The translations under genes were made by a program, and so were the position numbers. From positions 1 through 6,599 of the forward strand of contig JAAYND010000122.1 of NCBI GenBank assembly GCA_012521035.1: a DNA stretch of 6,599 bases, written 5' to 3'. Source of the DNA: Methanomicrobiales archaeon (GTDB taxonomy: Archaea; Halobacteriota; Methanomicrobia; Methanomicrobiales; Methanoculleaceae). This document shows, in pieces, positions 1 to 5,344 of this stretch (position 1 is its first letter; the number at the start of each line of letters is the position of its first letter). Under the pieces are notes generated by a model. It ran no database searches. It was given only the letters and a program-made list of their open reading frames with translations, and was not told the DNA's origin.

Positions 1-180
1 GAATGGGAGTGCCAATATTCCAAAGTACCACGGGAAGAGGTGCATGTGCATCCACCCCCGTAATACCCGCGGATTCGCCTGAACGCCTCTCACCGGAAAG
101 TTCTGGTGCCGCGCCGGGTATCCTGGCAGTCAGGCCCGAAGGGCGCCCCGCCGGCGCGCCGGGTATACAGGAGGATGCCC
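1..180. other. GC-rich stretch with no convincing gene
   Basis: I see no supported gene here. Open frames exist but have no ribosome binding site or recognisable protein content. The string CGCGCCGGGTAT occurs at 110-121 and again at 155-166, a 45-base spacing in very GC-rich DNA. One plus-strand frame is open from 83 to a TGA at 281-283. Its last 35 or so codons look more protein-like than the rest and fall in repeat copy 1, so it could be the eroded end of an old gene. Confidence 0.4.
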
Positions 181-313
181 GACGTTCATCGCCGGCCGTG
201 AGTACCTGATGACCACGATCACAGAGGCGTTTGAGAAGGTAGTGGCGGGGAGAAGTCAGTGGAAGAAAAGAGTCGGGTCATGAGCGCTTCTAAATTGGTA
301 CGGCAGTGGCTCC
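181..313. repeat. Long direct repeat, copy 1
   Basis: This segment matches 777-944 in the same orientation. It begins with GACGTTCATCGCCGGCC, shares the central GAGGCGTTTGAGAAGGTAGTGGCG, and both copies run into GGTCATGAGC followed by a weaker match to about 313 (TACGGCAGTGGCT here, TACGGGAGCGACT there). Copy 1 has a single GAGAAGGTAGTGGC unit where copy 2 has three. One plus-strand frame reads through copy 1 to a TGA at 281-283 and contains the peptide TFIAGREYLMTTITEAFEK. Indels break this frame in copy 2, so the duplicated piece may be the tail of a dead gene. The two copies flank the palindrome array. Confidence 0.75.
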
Positions 314-320
314 TGCACTG

Positions 321-510
321 CTTTGCGACAGGTGGTGCAAATGAACAGCCGGCTTAACCGGCCTTGATCAACGACTCCGGCCCTTACTGGCTGTATCGAA
401 AGATCGTTTGCGACACTTTGCGACAGGTGTCGCAAATGAACAAACGGCGTAACTGGCCTCGATCGATGGTTCCGGCCCTTAATGACCGTATCGAAAGATC
501 GTTTGCACCA
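321..510. repeat. 95-bp imperfect tandem duplication
   Basis: Unit one (321-415) and unit two (416-510) align at a constant 95-base offset. Both open with CTTTGCGACAGGTG, share GCAAATGAACA, then TCCGGCCCTTA, and end with GTATCGAAAGATCGTTTGC. The differences are mostly substitutions, so the duplication is old or its middle is free to drift while the ends are kept. Each unit starts with the palindrome described for the origin candidate and ends in a TTTGC half site (TTTGCGACA at 407-415, TTTGCACCA at 502-510). Conservation of exactly these parts suggests protein-binding sites. Confidence 0.85.
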
Positions 511-723
511 TTCCGGTTTTCGCACACACAGAGAGAGTGAGAGACTCACTCACCTCCGAACAGGTGCCATTGACTGTGTGGGTATTCTGGTGTAAATGAG
601 TACTTAGAGAGAGACGCTTCTCTCTATATGTACAGCTATTGGTAGAACCGGCGCTGATCTGAGCAGTTTTACATTTGCGACAGGTGGTGCAAAGATGTCC
701 GAAACATGTCGCAAAGGTGCAAA
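322..723. other. Candidate replication origin with palindromic initiator-binding sites
   Basis: The 20-bp site TTTGCGACAGGTGTCGCAAA at 417-436 is a perfect palindrome of two 9-base arms around GG. The variant TTTGCGACAGGTGGTGCAAA occurs identically at 322-341 and 674-693. Half sites are TTTGCGACA at 407-415, TTTGCACCA at 502-510, TGTCGCAAA at 707-715 and GGTGCAAA at 716-723. The stretch 585-645 between the site clusters is relatively AT-rich. Archaeal origins typically lie beside orc1/cdc6 and carry repeated origin recognition boxes, and the orc1/cdc6 gene here ends at 988. The repeat does not match the classical box consensus and I see no adjoining G-run. The array sits at the 3' side of the gene rather than in front of it. 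It could instead be operator DNA or the origin of an integrated replicon. Confidence 0.6.
535..551. other. Short perfect inverted repeat in the origin candidate
   Basis: GAGTGAG (535-541) and CTCACTC (545-551) are perfect inverted arms around AGA. About 55 bases further on, AGAGAGA (606-612) pairs with TCTCTCT (619-625) around a short GACGCT loop. Both lie between the two clusters of TTTGCGACA sites. They could be cruciform or hairpin elements of the origin, or a chance result of AG-rich sequence. Confidence 0.4.
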
Positions 724-776
724 CGTCCGGACCACCATCCCGATCCCCCGCAGGCGATCAAACCCGAGGTAGCAGC

Positions 777-944
777 GACGTTCATCGCCGGCCGAGCACC
801 GGCTGACCACGATCGCGAGAGGCGTTTGAGAAGGTAGTGGCGAGGAGAAGGTAGTGGCGAGGAGAAGGTAGTGGAAGAGAAGGGTGCTTACATTCTTGAG
901 TCCGGTCATGAGCATGCTTCCAGACTGTTACGGGAGCGACTATA
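777..944. repeat. Long direct repeat, copy 2
   Basis: This is the second copy of the segment at 181-313, displaced by 596 bases at its left end. It is longer because the GAGAAGGTAGTGGC piece is triplicated and because of a small insertion before GGTCATGAGC. It ends about 45 bases from the 3' end of the orc1/cdc6 gene. The two copies therefore bracket the palindromic array on one side and touch the initiator gene on the other. Confidence 0.75.
828..878. repeat. 17-bp tandem repeat, three units
   Basis: GAGAAGGTAGTGGCGAG occurs at 828-844 and 845-861, followed by a third unit at 862-878 that diverges in its last bases. The equivalent place in copy 1 of the long repeat has one unit, so this is a local expansion by slippage or unequal exchange. 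It is strongly purine-rich on the plus strand. Confidence 0.85.
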
Positions 945-987
945 CTACCGTCTCATCTCTCCGGCCATCTTCTCCCCTCTGGCACCT

Positions 988-2115
988 CTACTCGCACATC
1001 TGCATCACCCTCTCCGATTCATATCGTAGCATAATCTCGCTGGTTCTCCCCCGGGACTGTACCCGGCTCAGATCGATCAGCCGCAGATTATCGAATTTCC
1101 GGAGACGCTTGAAGACGGCTGAGTAACTGGCCTTCGATTCGATGCTCATTTTAGCGTAGACTGCACCGGAGATCAGGGGTTCGCGCTGGTTCCGCGACAT
1201 CTCAGCGATATTTCGGAGCAACAGGCGTTCATCTGCTGAGAGGTTTCGAATCATGCAGGCGAGGTGAATATGTTTTGCCTCCGCATAGGCGGTCGTGACA
1301 TCCTCCTCAATGACCTCGGTGCGGGCGTCATGCTCAGCGTTCAGCGCAGCCCGTTTCACCAGATCCAGTCCCACCCGCACATCACCGGACTCCATCGTCT
1401 GGTTAACAACGCAGTTCAGTACTGCTTTCGGAAATACGCCAGGATAGAGGCCGATCCGAATCCGATCCTGGAGAATGCCTTGAATTTCTTCTGCATCATA
1501 GGGAGGAAAGTAGATATCCGATGGACGGAACGGTGAAGTGACCCACGGGCTCAGTTCACTGGCGAGATCAAGACCCATGTCGCTGACTATCGCGAAGACC
1601 GAGACCCGGGCACCGGGATAGTCCTGGTGGAGCCGGATCAGGGAGTTGATGACGTCACCGAGCACATCGTTGTAGTGGAGCAGGTTCGCATCATCCAGAC
1701 AGACGATCAGACTCCTGTCCTCCTGCTGAAGAGCGCCACCGATCGCGTCTATCACTGACCTGAGAGAGACCCCGGTGCGTGCCGGAGCATGTCCAATGAG
1801 CGCTGAATAGATCCGGGAGAATACTGCGTGCCGTGTCCGGTCGTTCTGACAGTCCACGTAGACCGGCATAATCTTCGTTGTGGTCTGCTCGAGTTCGGCA
1901 AAGACCCGGAGCACGCTGGTGGTCTTCCCGGTCCCGGGCAGGCCCCTGCAGATGGCAGAGAGAGCACGCCCACCCCTGAGTGCAGGGCGGATCTGGTAGG
2001 CAAGGTCGTCGAGCTGGCTTTCGCGGTACTTGAAGAGTTCTGGAACATAGTCAATCTCGAAGACATCGATGTCTCGAAAGAGCGTCTGATCTGACATGAG
2101 GAACCGCTTTTTCAT
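988..2115 (-). CDS. Orc1/Cdc6-family replication initiator AAA+ ATPase
   Basis: This is an archaeal Orc1/Cdc6 protein, the family that binds origin DNA, remodels it with ATP and helps load the MCM helicase. With the start at 2115 it has 375 residues, usual for the family. Walker A is GLPGTGKTT (58-66). The Walker B region is LIVCLDDANLL (136-146), with aspartate where family members usually have glutamate. Sensor 1 reads FAIVSD (174-179) and lacks the usual asparagine. Box VII is followed by SDIYFPPYDAEEI (199-211). Sensor 2 is GDVRVGLDLVKRA (244-256). A C-terminal winged helix spans about 295-370, with a GRT wing. The frame is open to 2151, but that start lies upstream of the TATA box at 2138-2146. 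ATG 2115 would be the first codon of a leaderless message, and ATG 2097 is also possible. Origin-like repeats lie beyond its 3' end. It may be a secondary paralogue rather than the main chromosomal initiator. Confidence 0.93.
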   Translation of the reverse strand: MKKRFLMSDQTLFRDIDVFEIDYVPELFKYRESQLDDLAYQIRPALRGGRALSAICRGLPGTGKTTSVLRVFAELEQTTTKIMPVYVDCQNDRTRHAVFSRIYSALIGHAPARTGVSLRSVIDAIGGALQQEDRSLIVCLDDANLLHYNDVLGDVINSLIRLHQDYPGARVSVFAIVSDMGLDLASELSPWVTSPFRPSDIYFPPYDAEEIQGILQDRIRIGLYPGVFPKAVLNCVVNQTMESGDVRVGLDLVKRAALNAEHDARTEVIEEDVTTAYAEAKHIHLACMIRNLSADERLLLRNIAEMSRNQREPLISGAVYAKMSIESKASYSAVFKRLRKFDNLRLIDLSRVQSRGRTSEIMLRYESERVMQMCE

Positions 2116-2137
2116 ACCTAAAGCGTATAGAGAGTGG

Positions 2138-2146
2138 CTATATATA
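2138..2146 (-). promoter_or_regulatory. TATA box of the orc1/cdc6 gene
   Basis: On the minus strand the sequence reads TATATATAG. It lies about 25 bases before the ATG at 2115, the usual archaeal distance from TATA box to transcript start, which implies a leaderless mRNA. Next to it is TTTGCGTAT (minus strand, 2152-2144), repeated in inverted orientation at 2196-2204. These sites share TTTGCG with the origin palindromes, so the initiator could regulate its own promoter. That is inference. Confidence 0.7.
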
Positions 2147-2238
2147 CGCAAATCGGGTGCGGGGTGAAAGTGAAAATGAAGCGCGTTGACGGCTTTTTGC
2201 GTATTGGCAGATTATAAGAGAGAATTCACCGTGCTCTG

Positions 2239-2481
2239 TCAGCTACCAAGCATCTTCACCAGCACCGCTACCACTCCGCCGACGATCCCGCCGGCCCCGG
2301 CACTGAACGCCGAGACCTTCCGCTCCTCGCCGGCCTTCTCCGCTCGCCACGCCTCCAGCGCCCGGATCCGGGCTTCAAACTCCTCATCCCGAGCCTCCAT
2401 TCGCGCGAGCGCCCGGCAGATCCACTTCACATCCCGGTTCGTCTCATATATAAGCTCTCGGGTAGTCTTCTCTCCTGCCAT
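2239..2481 (-). CDS. Small coiled-coil protein with C-terminal membrane helix, XhlA-like
   Basis: This encodes 80 residues. Residues 1-50 are highly charged and helical (RDVKWICRALARMEARDEEF), with heptad-like spacing suggesting a coiled coil. Residues 57-78 form a glycine-rich hydrophobic segment (AGAGGIVGGVVAVLVKMLG), presumably one membrane helix at the C terminus. This architecture resembles phage XhlA-type proteins, which accompany holins and lysins, and similar small proteins occur in archaeal genomes. The resemblance is by layout, not a proven match, and there is no lysin or other virus gene nearby. The start ATG at 2481 has no strong ribosome binding site, but a TATA box lies suitably upstream at about 2526-2536. 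It is on the same strand as orc1/cdc6, which has its own promoter in the gap of about 120 bases. Confidence 0.7.
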   Translation of the reverse strand: MAGEKTTRELIYETNRDVKWICRALARMEARDEEFEARIRALEAWRAEKAGEERKVSAFSAGAGGIVGGVVAVLVKMLGS

Positions 2482-2525
2482 TGTAATGGAAGATAGGCCC
2501 TCAAATGCTAAAAGGATTACCGTAA

Positions 2526-2536
2526 CGTTTATATTC
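2526..2536 (-). promoter_or_regulatory. TATA box of the small membrane-protein gene
   Basis: The minus strand reads GGAATATAAACG here. A transcript would start near 2505, giving a leader of about 25 bases before ATG 2481. The next gene runs in the opposite direction from its own TATA box near 2600, so this is a divergent promoter region. Confidence 0.5.
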
Positions 2537-2596
2537 CGGAATTGGAGCCAGGATCTGGCTTTTTGGTAAAGTCAGACTCATATCCTCCGGGGACAT

Positions 2597-2646
2597 ACCT
2601 TATAGTTGTCTGTCACATTCCCGGGAACTCTGGCAGGCGCAGGAGA
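2597..2646 (+). promoter_or_regulatory. Promoter and ribosome binding site of the 166-residue gene
   Basis: ACCTTATAGT (2597-2606) is a plausible TATA box, with a transcript start expected near 2627. AGGAGA (2641-2646) is a good Shine-Dalgarno site seven bases before ATG 2654. This fixes the start at 2654 rather than the in-frame TTG at 2606, which sits inside the TATA region. Confidence 0.65.
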
Positions 2647-2653
2647 AAGAACC

Positions 2654-3154
2654 ATGGCAGACTTCATTGAGAAGACCGTGAACAAAACGGCTGTCCGGGA
2701 TCTCGCTACCCAGATCCCGAGTGTAGAGAAGTTCGATGACCTCATCGAGAGCGTCATCGATGACAACCCCTTCGGCTGCGTCGAGTACGTCAAGAACGGC
2801 GTCGAGATGCCGGCAGTCTGCCGGCACAGCGAGCACTACACCGCAAAGGTGAACTTCATCAACGCCGGCAAGAAGGTCGGGACGGCCTCGCTCCAGTCCC
2901 CGACGATCGCTGCGTTCAACGCGAACGCCAGCGCGATGCTCGATAACACCGCGATCGCAACCGCGATGGGGGGCACGGCTCACCGTGACCCCGCGAAGGA
3001 GACCTACTACTGCCAGCTCAAGTGCCACGATCCCTCGGGCGATGACTACTACGTCACCTTCACCCGGAAGACCGTCCGGCTCTCATCCTACCAGGATGAC
3101 AGCATCCTCGACGCGATCGAGGAGTGGGCTGACGCAGTATCCGAACTGGACTGA
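2654..3154 (+). CDS. Conserved-looking hypothetical protein, probably highly expressed
   Basis: This encodes 166 residues, acidic, with no signal peptide or membrane helix visible. I do not recognise the family. It starts MADFIEKTVNKTAVRDLATQ. A central stretch (83-110) is rich in alanine, asparagine and threonine. The C-terminal part has DDYYVTFTRKTVRLSSYQDD (130-149), which looks like beta strands, followed by a helix ILDAIEEWADAV. There are four cysteines (42, 56, 120, 124), the last two as CQLKC, beside His58 and His61, so metal binding is possible but unproven. Codon choice is strikingly biased to AAC, GAC, ATC, AAG, GAG and CTC, as in abundant proteins. With its TATA box, Shine-Dalgarno and strong terminator this looks like a single-gene, highly expressed transcript. 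A structural or nucleic-acid-associated role is conceivable, but no function can be assigned. Confidence 0.88.
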   Translation: MADFIEKTVNKTAVRDLATQIPSVEKFDDLIESVIDDNPFGCVEYVKNGVEMPAVCRHSEHYTAKVNFINAGKKVGTASLQSPTIAAFNANASAMLDNTAIATAMGGTAHRDPAKETYYCQLKCHDPSGDDYYVTFTRKTVRLSSYQDDSILDAIEEWADAVSELD

Positions 3155-3185
3155 ACCGGAGAGGAATATCCCTCTCCCGGTTTTT
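3154..3185 (+). terminator. Hairpin and T-run terminator after the 166-residue gene
   Basis: AACCGGAGAGG (3154-3164) pairs with CCTCTCCCGGTT (3171-3182), with one bulged C, around the loop AATATC. A run of six T's (3181-3186) follows. The hairpin begins at the last base of the stop codon, an efficient layout for termination. Confidence 0.8.
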
Positions 3186-3239
3186 GTGGTGAAACTGAAT
3201 GCACGCTTCGTGTCGTTGAAAAACTTCTTCTTGTTCAGG

Positions 3240-3299
3240 AAAAACCGGCCCCCGCTGGTCCAGGGATTGCTTGCAGATCCCTGGATCGGGGGTTTCAAT
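3240..3299. terminator. Long imperfect hairpin, second or bidirectional terminator
   Basis: CCCCC (3249-3253) pairs with GGGGG (3288-3292). Inside it GGTCCAGGGAT (3257-3267) pairs with ATCCCTGGATC (3277-3287) with one G-T pair, leaving a three-base bulge and a nine-base loop. AAAAACC precedes the stem and TTTCAATTTTA follows it, so it could stop transcription from either side. A small structured RNA is another reading. Confidence 0.55.
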
Positions 3300-3490
3300 T
3301 TTACAGAGCCTTCGTTACGTTACCGAGAAGAATTGGTGCTATGGTTTTGAGGTAGAGCATCCATCGGGCTCACTCTCCGCCGTTCGCTACTCCAGATTGT
3401 CGAAAACCCCGGGATCGTGGCTCCATCCCCCGATAGGTACCGGTGAGAAAAGTTCAGAGAGATATTCAGGAGATCAGATGAAATCTATTT
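3300..3490. other. Intergenic stretch with no supported gene
   Basis: A 73-codon plus-strand frame crosses this stretch but lacks a ribosome binding site, begins inside the hairpin and has no protein-like pattern. I see no RNA gene. A weak AT-rich element (AAATCTATTT, 3481-3490) could be the TATA box of the following small gene. Confidence 0.4.
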
Positions 3491-3533
3491 GAGGTATCCG
3501 CATCTATAATATCGTATTGAGAGGTGATGAGCG

Positions 3534-3725
3534 ATGGCAAAACCAATCGAACTCGGGCTTACCCTTGAAGGCGAAGATGCCCGGCGTTTCCATGAATACA
3601 TGGAGAGGCCCACCTATACCGACGACGCACGGAAACTGATCCGGTTTGCGGCGCAGAGAGCACAAAATCATTCGTTTACAACCGGGGTTGTAAACACTTT
3701 TGTACACAAAAAATCCTCACAATAG
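3534..3725 (+). CDS. Small conserved hypothetical protein
   Basis: This encodes 63 residues. Residues 1-45 look like a compact soluble protein: MAKPIELGLTLEGEDARRFH, then a proline and a predicted helix (DDARKLIRFAAQRAQ). This N-terminal pattern resembles short uncharacterised proteins I associate with methanogens, some of which look like antitoxins, but no function is assigned. GAGGTGA (3521-3527) is a near-perfect Shine-Dalgarno site six bases before the ATG, the best evidence that it is translated. Residues 46-63 are encoded over a perfect 22-bp palindrome and an A/T-rich inverted repeat. The native protein may once have ended earlier, with the tail a read-through into regulatory DNA. The promoter is uncertain: TCTATAATAT (3503-3512) is too close if the Shine-Dalgarno is transcribed. 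Confidence 0.75.
   Translation: MAKPIELGLTLEGEDARRFHEYMERPTYTDDARKLIRFAAQRAQNHSFTTGVVNTFVHKKSSQ
3674..3711. promoter_or_regulatory. Two adjacent palindromes, operator-like or terminator
   Basis: GTTTACAACC (3674-3683) and GGTTGTAAAC (3686-3695) are perfect 10-base arms around GG. Immediately after, TTTTGT (3698-3703) and ACAAAA (3706-3711) form another perfect inverted pair around AC. The first has the same plan (TTT at the ends, GG centre) as the origin palindrome at 417-436 but different arms. Such symmetry suits a dimeric DNA-binding protein. As RNA it would be a nine-pair stem followed by CTTTTG, so a terminator is also possible. Confidence 0.55.
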
Positions 3726-3831
3726 CGGCCAATATCAAAGCAAAGGCGGTAACCAGAGAATCAAAATTCTCGTTTACACTCCCCCCAGGAACATAAGAAG
3801 ACCCGCACGCCGGCGAGCACCTCTGGCGAAA

Positions 3832-3905
3832 GACCACTGCATGAAAGCCGCAATCCCTGTGTCAGCCGGCGTCCCCTCCCTCAAAGTGCGGCGCAGGCCG
3901 GCCTC
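3832..3905 (+). repeat. Dispersed direct repeat, left copy
   Basis: This matches 5269-5340. Both begin GACCAC, share ATGAAAGCCGCAATCCC, then AGCCGGC and TCCCTCAAAGT, and end CGGCGCAGGCCGGCC. It differs from the right copy at only a few positions plus one single-base indel. GC-rich palindromic words (GCCGGC, GGCCGGCC) lie inside it. The two copies bracket the AT-rich two-gene island, and no transposase is visible. Confidence 0.85.
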
Positions 3906-3983
3906 GGAGCAATCATGCTGGCGGCGAGGAAAGAACCACTCTCTTCAGGACTGAGGACAGCCAGGCGATTGGGCATGTGCATG

Positions 3984-3992
3984 GATTATATA
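3984..3992 (+). promoter_or_regulatory. Candidate TATA box for the AT-rich gene pair
   Basis: ATTATATAC is the best TATA-like element before the pair. The transcript would start near 4013, leaving a leader of 50 to 125 bases depending on the start codon of the first gene. Confidence 0.5.
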
Positions 3993-4060
3993 CAATGAAT
4001 GAGCAGTAGATTGTACACGCGCTGAATGAAGAACTCCAATACCCATATCTGCGTATCTGA

Positions 4061-4345
4061 TTGATACGTACTTGCCAGAAGTCCTCACAACTGGTGAAGG
4101 AGAAAGATAGTCAAATTCCGTTGTATCTGGTGGATGAGATGAGAACCTTGTACTTTGAAAAGAAATATGGTGTGAATATCAAGGATTTCAAATCAACAAC
4201 TGAAATTGATCAGGTAATCGAAAAAAGTCTGGGGAGGAGTTTAAAGCTTACGCGGTGTGAAAACCCCCTTGTCAATCATGGTGGCTGTGTATTCAAATTA
4301 AGAGAATATAATATTGAAGAGTACCTAAATCGGAAATTCCATTGA
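4061..4345 (+). CDS. AT-rich hypothetical protein, first gene of a pair
   Basis: The longest open frame gives 94 residues from TTG 4061, with no function recognised. The start is uncertain. TTG 4061 has no ribosome binding site. GTG 4094 would give 83 residues. ATG 4139 has GGTGG five bases upstream and would give 68 residues. The product is soluble and basic, with the segment YFEKKYGVNIKDF and a C-terminal part with two cysteines (TRCENPLVNHGGCVFKLREY). The same frame continues upstream to an ATG at 3995 with protein-like text (ALNEELQYPYLRI), interrupted by TAG and TGA. The gene could therefore be the remnant of a longer one, though a frame this short can do that by chance. Base composition is clearly more AT-rich than the surroundings, which suggests transfer. 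The next gene starts 15 bases after its stop. Confidence 0.65.
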   Translation: MIRTCQKSSQLVKEKDSQIPLYLVDEMRTLYFEKKYGVNIKDFKSTTEIDQVIEKSLGRSLKLTRCENPLVNHGGCVFKLREYNIEEYLNRKFH

Positions 4346-4360
4346 GGATTACTGATTTTA

Positions 4361-4963
4361 ATGGCCTCTTTTGATGAATTTCTTGACCTGTATACGGGCG
4401 AATTTTTACCAGCATACTCAGATCTCGTGGCATACCTTGCAGATAAACCCGCTGGCATGCTACTGGACATCGAAGCCACCTTTAGCCATTTAATGGTATA
4501 TCTCACTATTCGCACCGATGATCCAGACGCCGCTCAAGAAAACCTGGATCGGGCGTATAATCACATGATAAGGCTGATTTTAGACTGTCATAAACACTTA
4601 TGGGTAGTAGTAAGTGAGCAGATAGATCAAATATATCGGGATGATTTGAAGAGAAAATTTACCATAAATACGCCCGAGCATGTATTCATCGAGAATTACC
4701 ACCGATTTAAGAAATCTGCGATGGAAGCAAGAAGACTTGAGACGCAACAGATCGGCAGAGATCACCTCGGCGCGATTGAAAAATATCGAGAGACCACCAA
4801 ATTAGGATTGGAAATGTTAGCGAATTTCGATCCAGATAAAATGCGACATTATAATTTATTTTCCATCAAGAACCTTCTCAAAGAGCACGGATTTGCGATA
4901 CTGGTTGGGGGTCTAATTGGTGGAGTACTTGCTACTCTTCTATGCAAAGCTCTTGGAATATAA
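4361..4963 (+). CDS. Hypothetical helical protein with C-terminal membrane anchor
   Basis: This encodes 200 residues. It is nearly all helix: an N-terminal MASFDEFLDLYTGEFLPAYS, several amphipathic helices to about residue 160, then a glycine-rich membrane segment (FAILVGGLIGGVLATLLCKA, 178-197) ending three residues later. The bulk would face the cytoplasm, anchored by its tail. I do not recognise a named family, and no catalytic motif is visible. ATG 4361 has only a distant GAGG (4344-4347) upstream. It lies 15 bases after the preceding gene, so the two probably share a transcript. AT-rich composition and bracketing repeats suggest a transferred cassette. A membrane-tailed helical protein paired with a small soluble one is a layout seen in some phage-defence and toxin modules, but nothing in the residues proves it. 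Confidence 0.85.
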   Translation: MASFDEFLDLYTGEFLPAYSDLVAYLADKPAGMLLDIEATFSHLMVYLTIRTDDPDAAQENLDRAYNHMIRLILDCHKHLWVVVSEQIDQIYRDDLKRKFTINTPEHVFIENYHRFKKSAMEARRLETQQIGRDHLGAIEKYRETTKLGLEMLANFDPDKMRHYNLFSIKNLLKEHGFAILVGGLIGGVLATLLCKALGI

Positions 4964-4971
4964 GTTTTTAT
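4964..4971 (+). terminator. T-run after the two-gene island
   Basis: GTTTTTAT follows the stop codon directly. Archaeal transcription often ends at T-runs without a hairpin. I see no clear stem in front of it. Confidence 0.4.
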
Positions 4972-5268
4972 ACCAGACAACTATGGCCTCGATCTCACAG
5001 CCGGTGCGAGTATCATGAACACACCGACTTCCGGATTGCGGCGTTCACGCCCCCCCGCTCCACTTTCAATCTATCTGCGGCCACCTATCATCAACCAAAC
5101 CCCAAACAATATGTGACAAGTTCTACCCTCCTCCGCCACGACGAGACTCTACGTTGTGAACTCCAAAACGTATCGAGCCTGCTTCATCTCAGACCTCCTC
5201 CGCCACCAGGACGCCCGGGCTCGGGAACCTGCCAGGCTCTTCCGCCGGCCCTTCGGGGAGACCAAACA
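4972..5268. other. Intergenic stretch with no supported gene
   Basis: GC content rises again after the AT-rich gene pair. Open frames cross it, including a plus-strand one that reads RLYVVNSKTYRACFISDLLR (about 5144-5203) and ends in the right repeat copy. It has no start codon with a ribosome binding site and no family I recognise. It may be the remnant of a gene. Confidence 0.35.
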
Positions 5269-5340
5269 GACCACCACATGAAAGCCGCAATCCCCGCGCC
5301 AGCCGGCATCCCTCCCTCAAAGTACGGCGCAGGCCGGCCC
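5269..5340 (+). repeat. Dispersed direct repeat, right copy
   Basis: This is the right copy of the segment at 3832-3905, in the same orientation with a start-to-start offset of 1437 bases. It ends five bases from the stop codon of the hicA remnant. If the island arrived by insertion, this end lies beside a toxin-antitoxin locus. Confidence 0.85.
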
Positions 5341-5344
5341 CAGG

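Noticed and set aside
604..915. Minus-strand 103-codon open frame across the origin candidate
   Set aside because: It covers palindromes and tandem repeats, lacks a ribosome binding site and has no protein-like pattern.
1752..2066. Minus-strand 104-codon open frame
   Set aside because: It is a shifted frame inside orc1/cdc6, with no start signal of its own.
2600..3028. Minus-strand 142-codon open frame
   Set aside because: It lies antisense to the strongly codon-biased 166-residue gene, where GC-rich bias keeps the opposite strand open.
3700..3954. Plus-strand 84-codon open frame
   Set aside because: It covers the palindromes and the left repeat copy, and the matching repeat at 5269-5340 does not conserve the frame because of a one-base indel.
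4007..4009. TAG as a pyrrolysine codon before the first cassette gene
   Set aside because: Only about 22 codons are involved, a second stop (TGA) follows in the same frame, and no pyrrolysine machinery is visible in the window.
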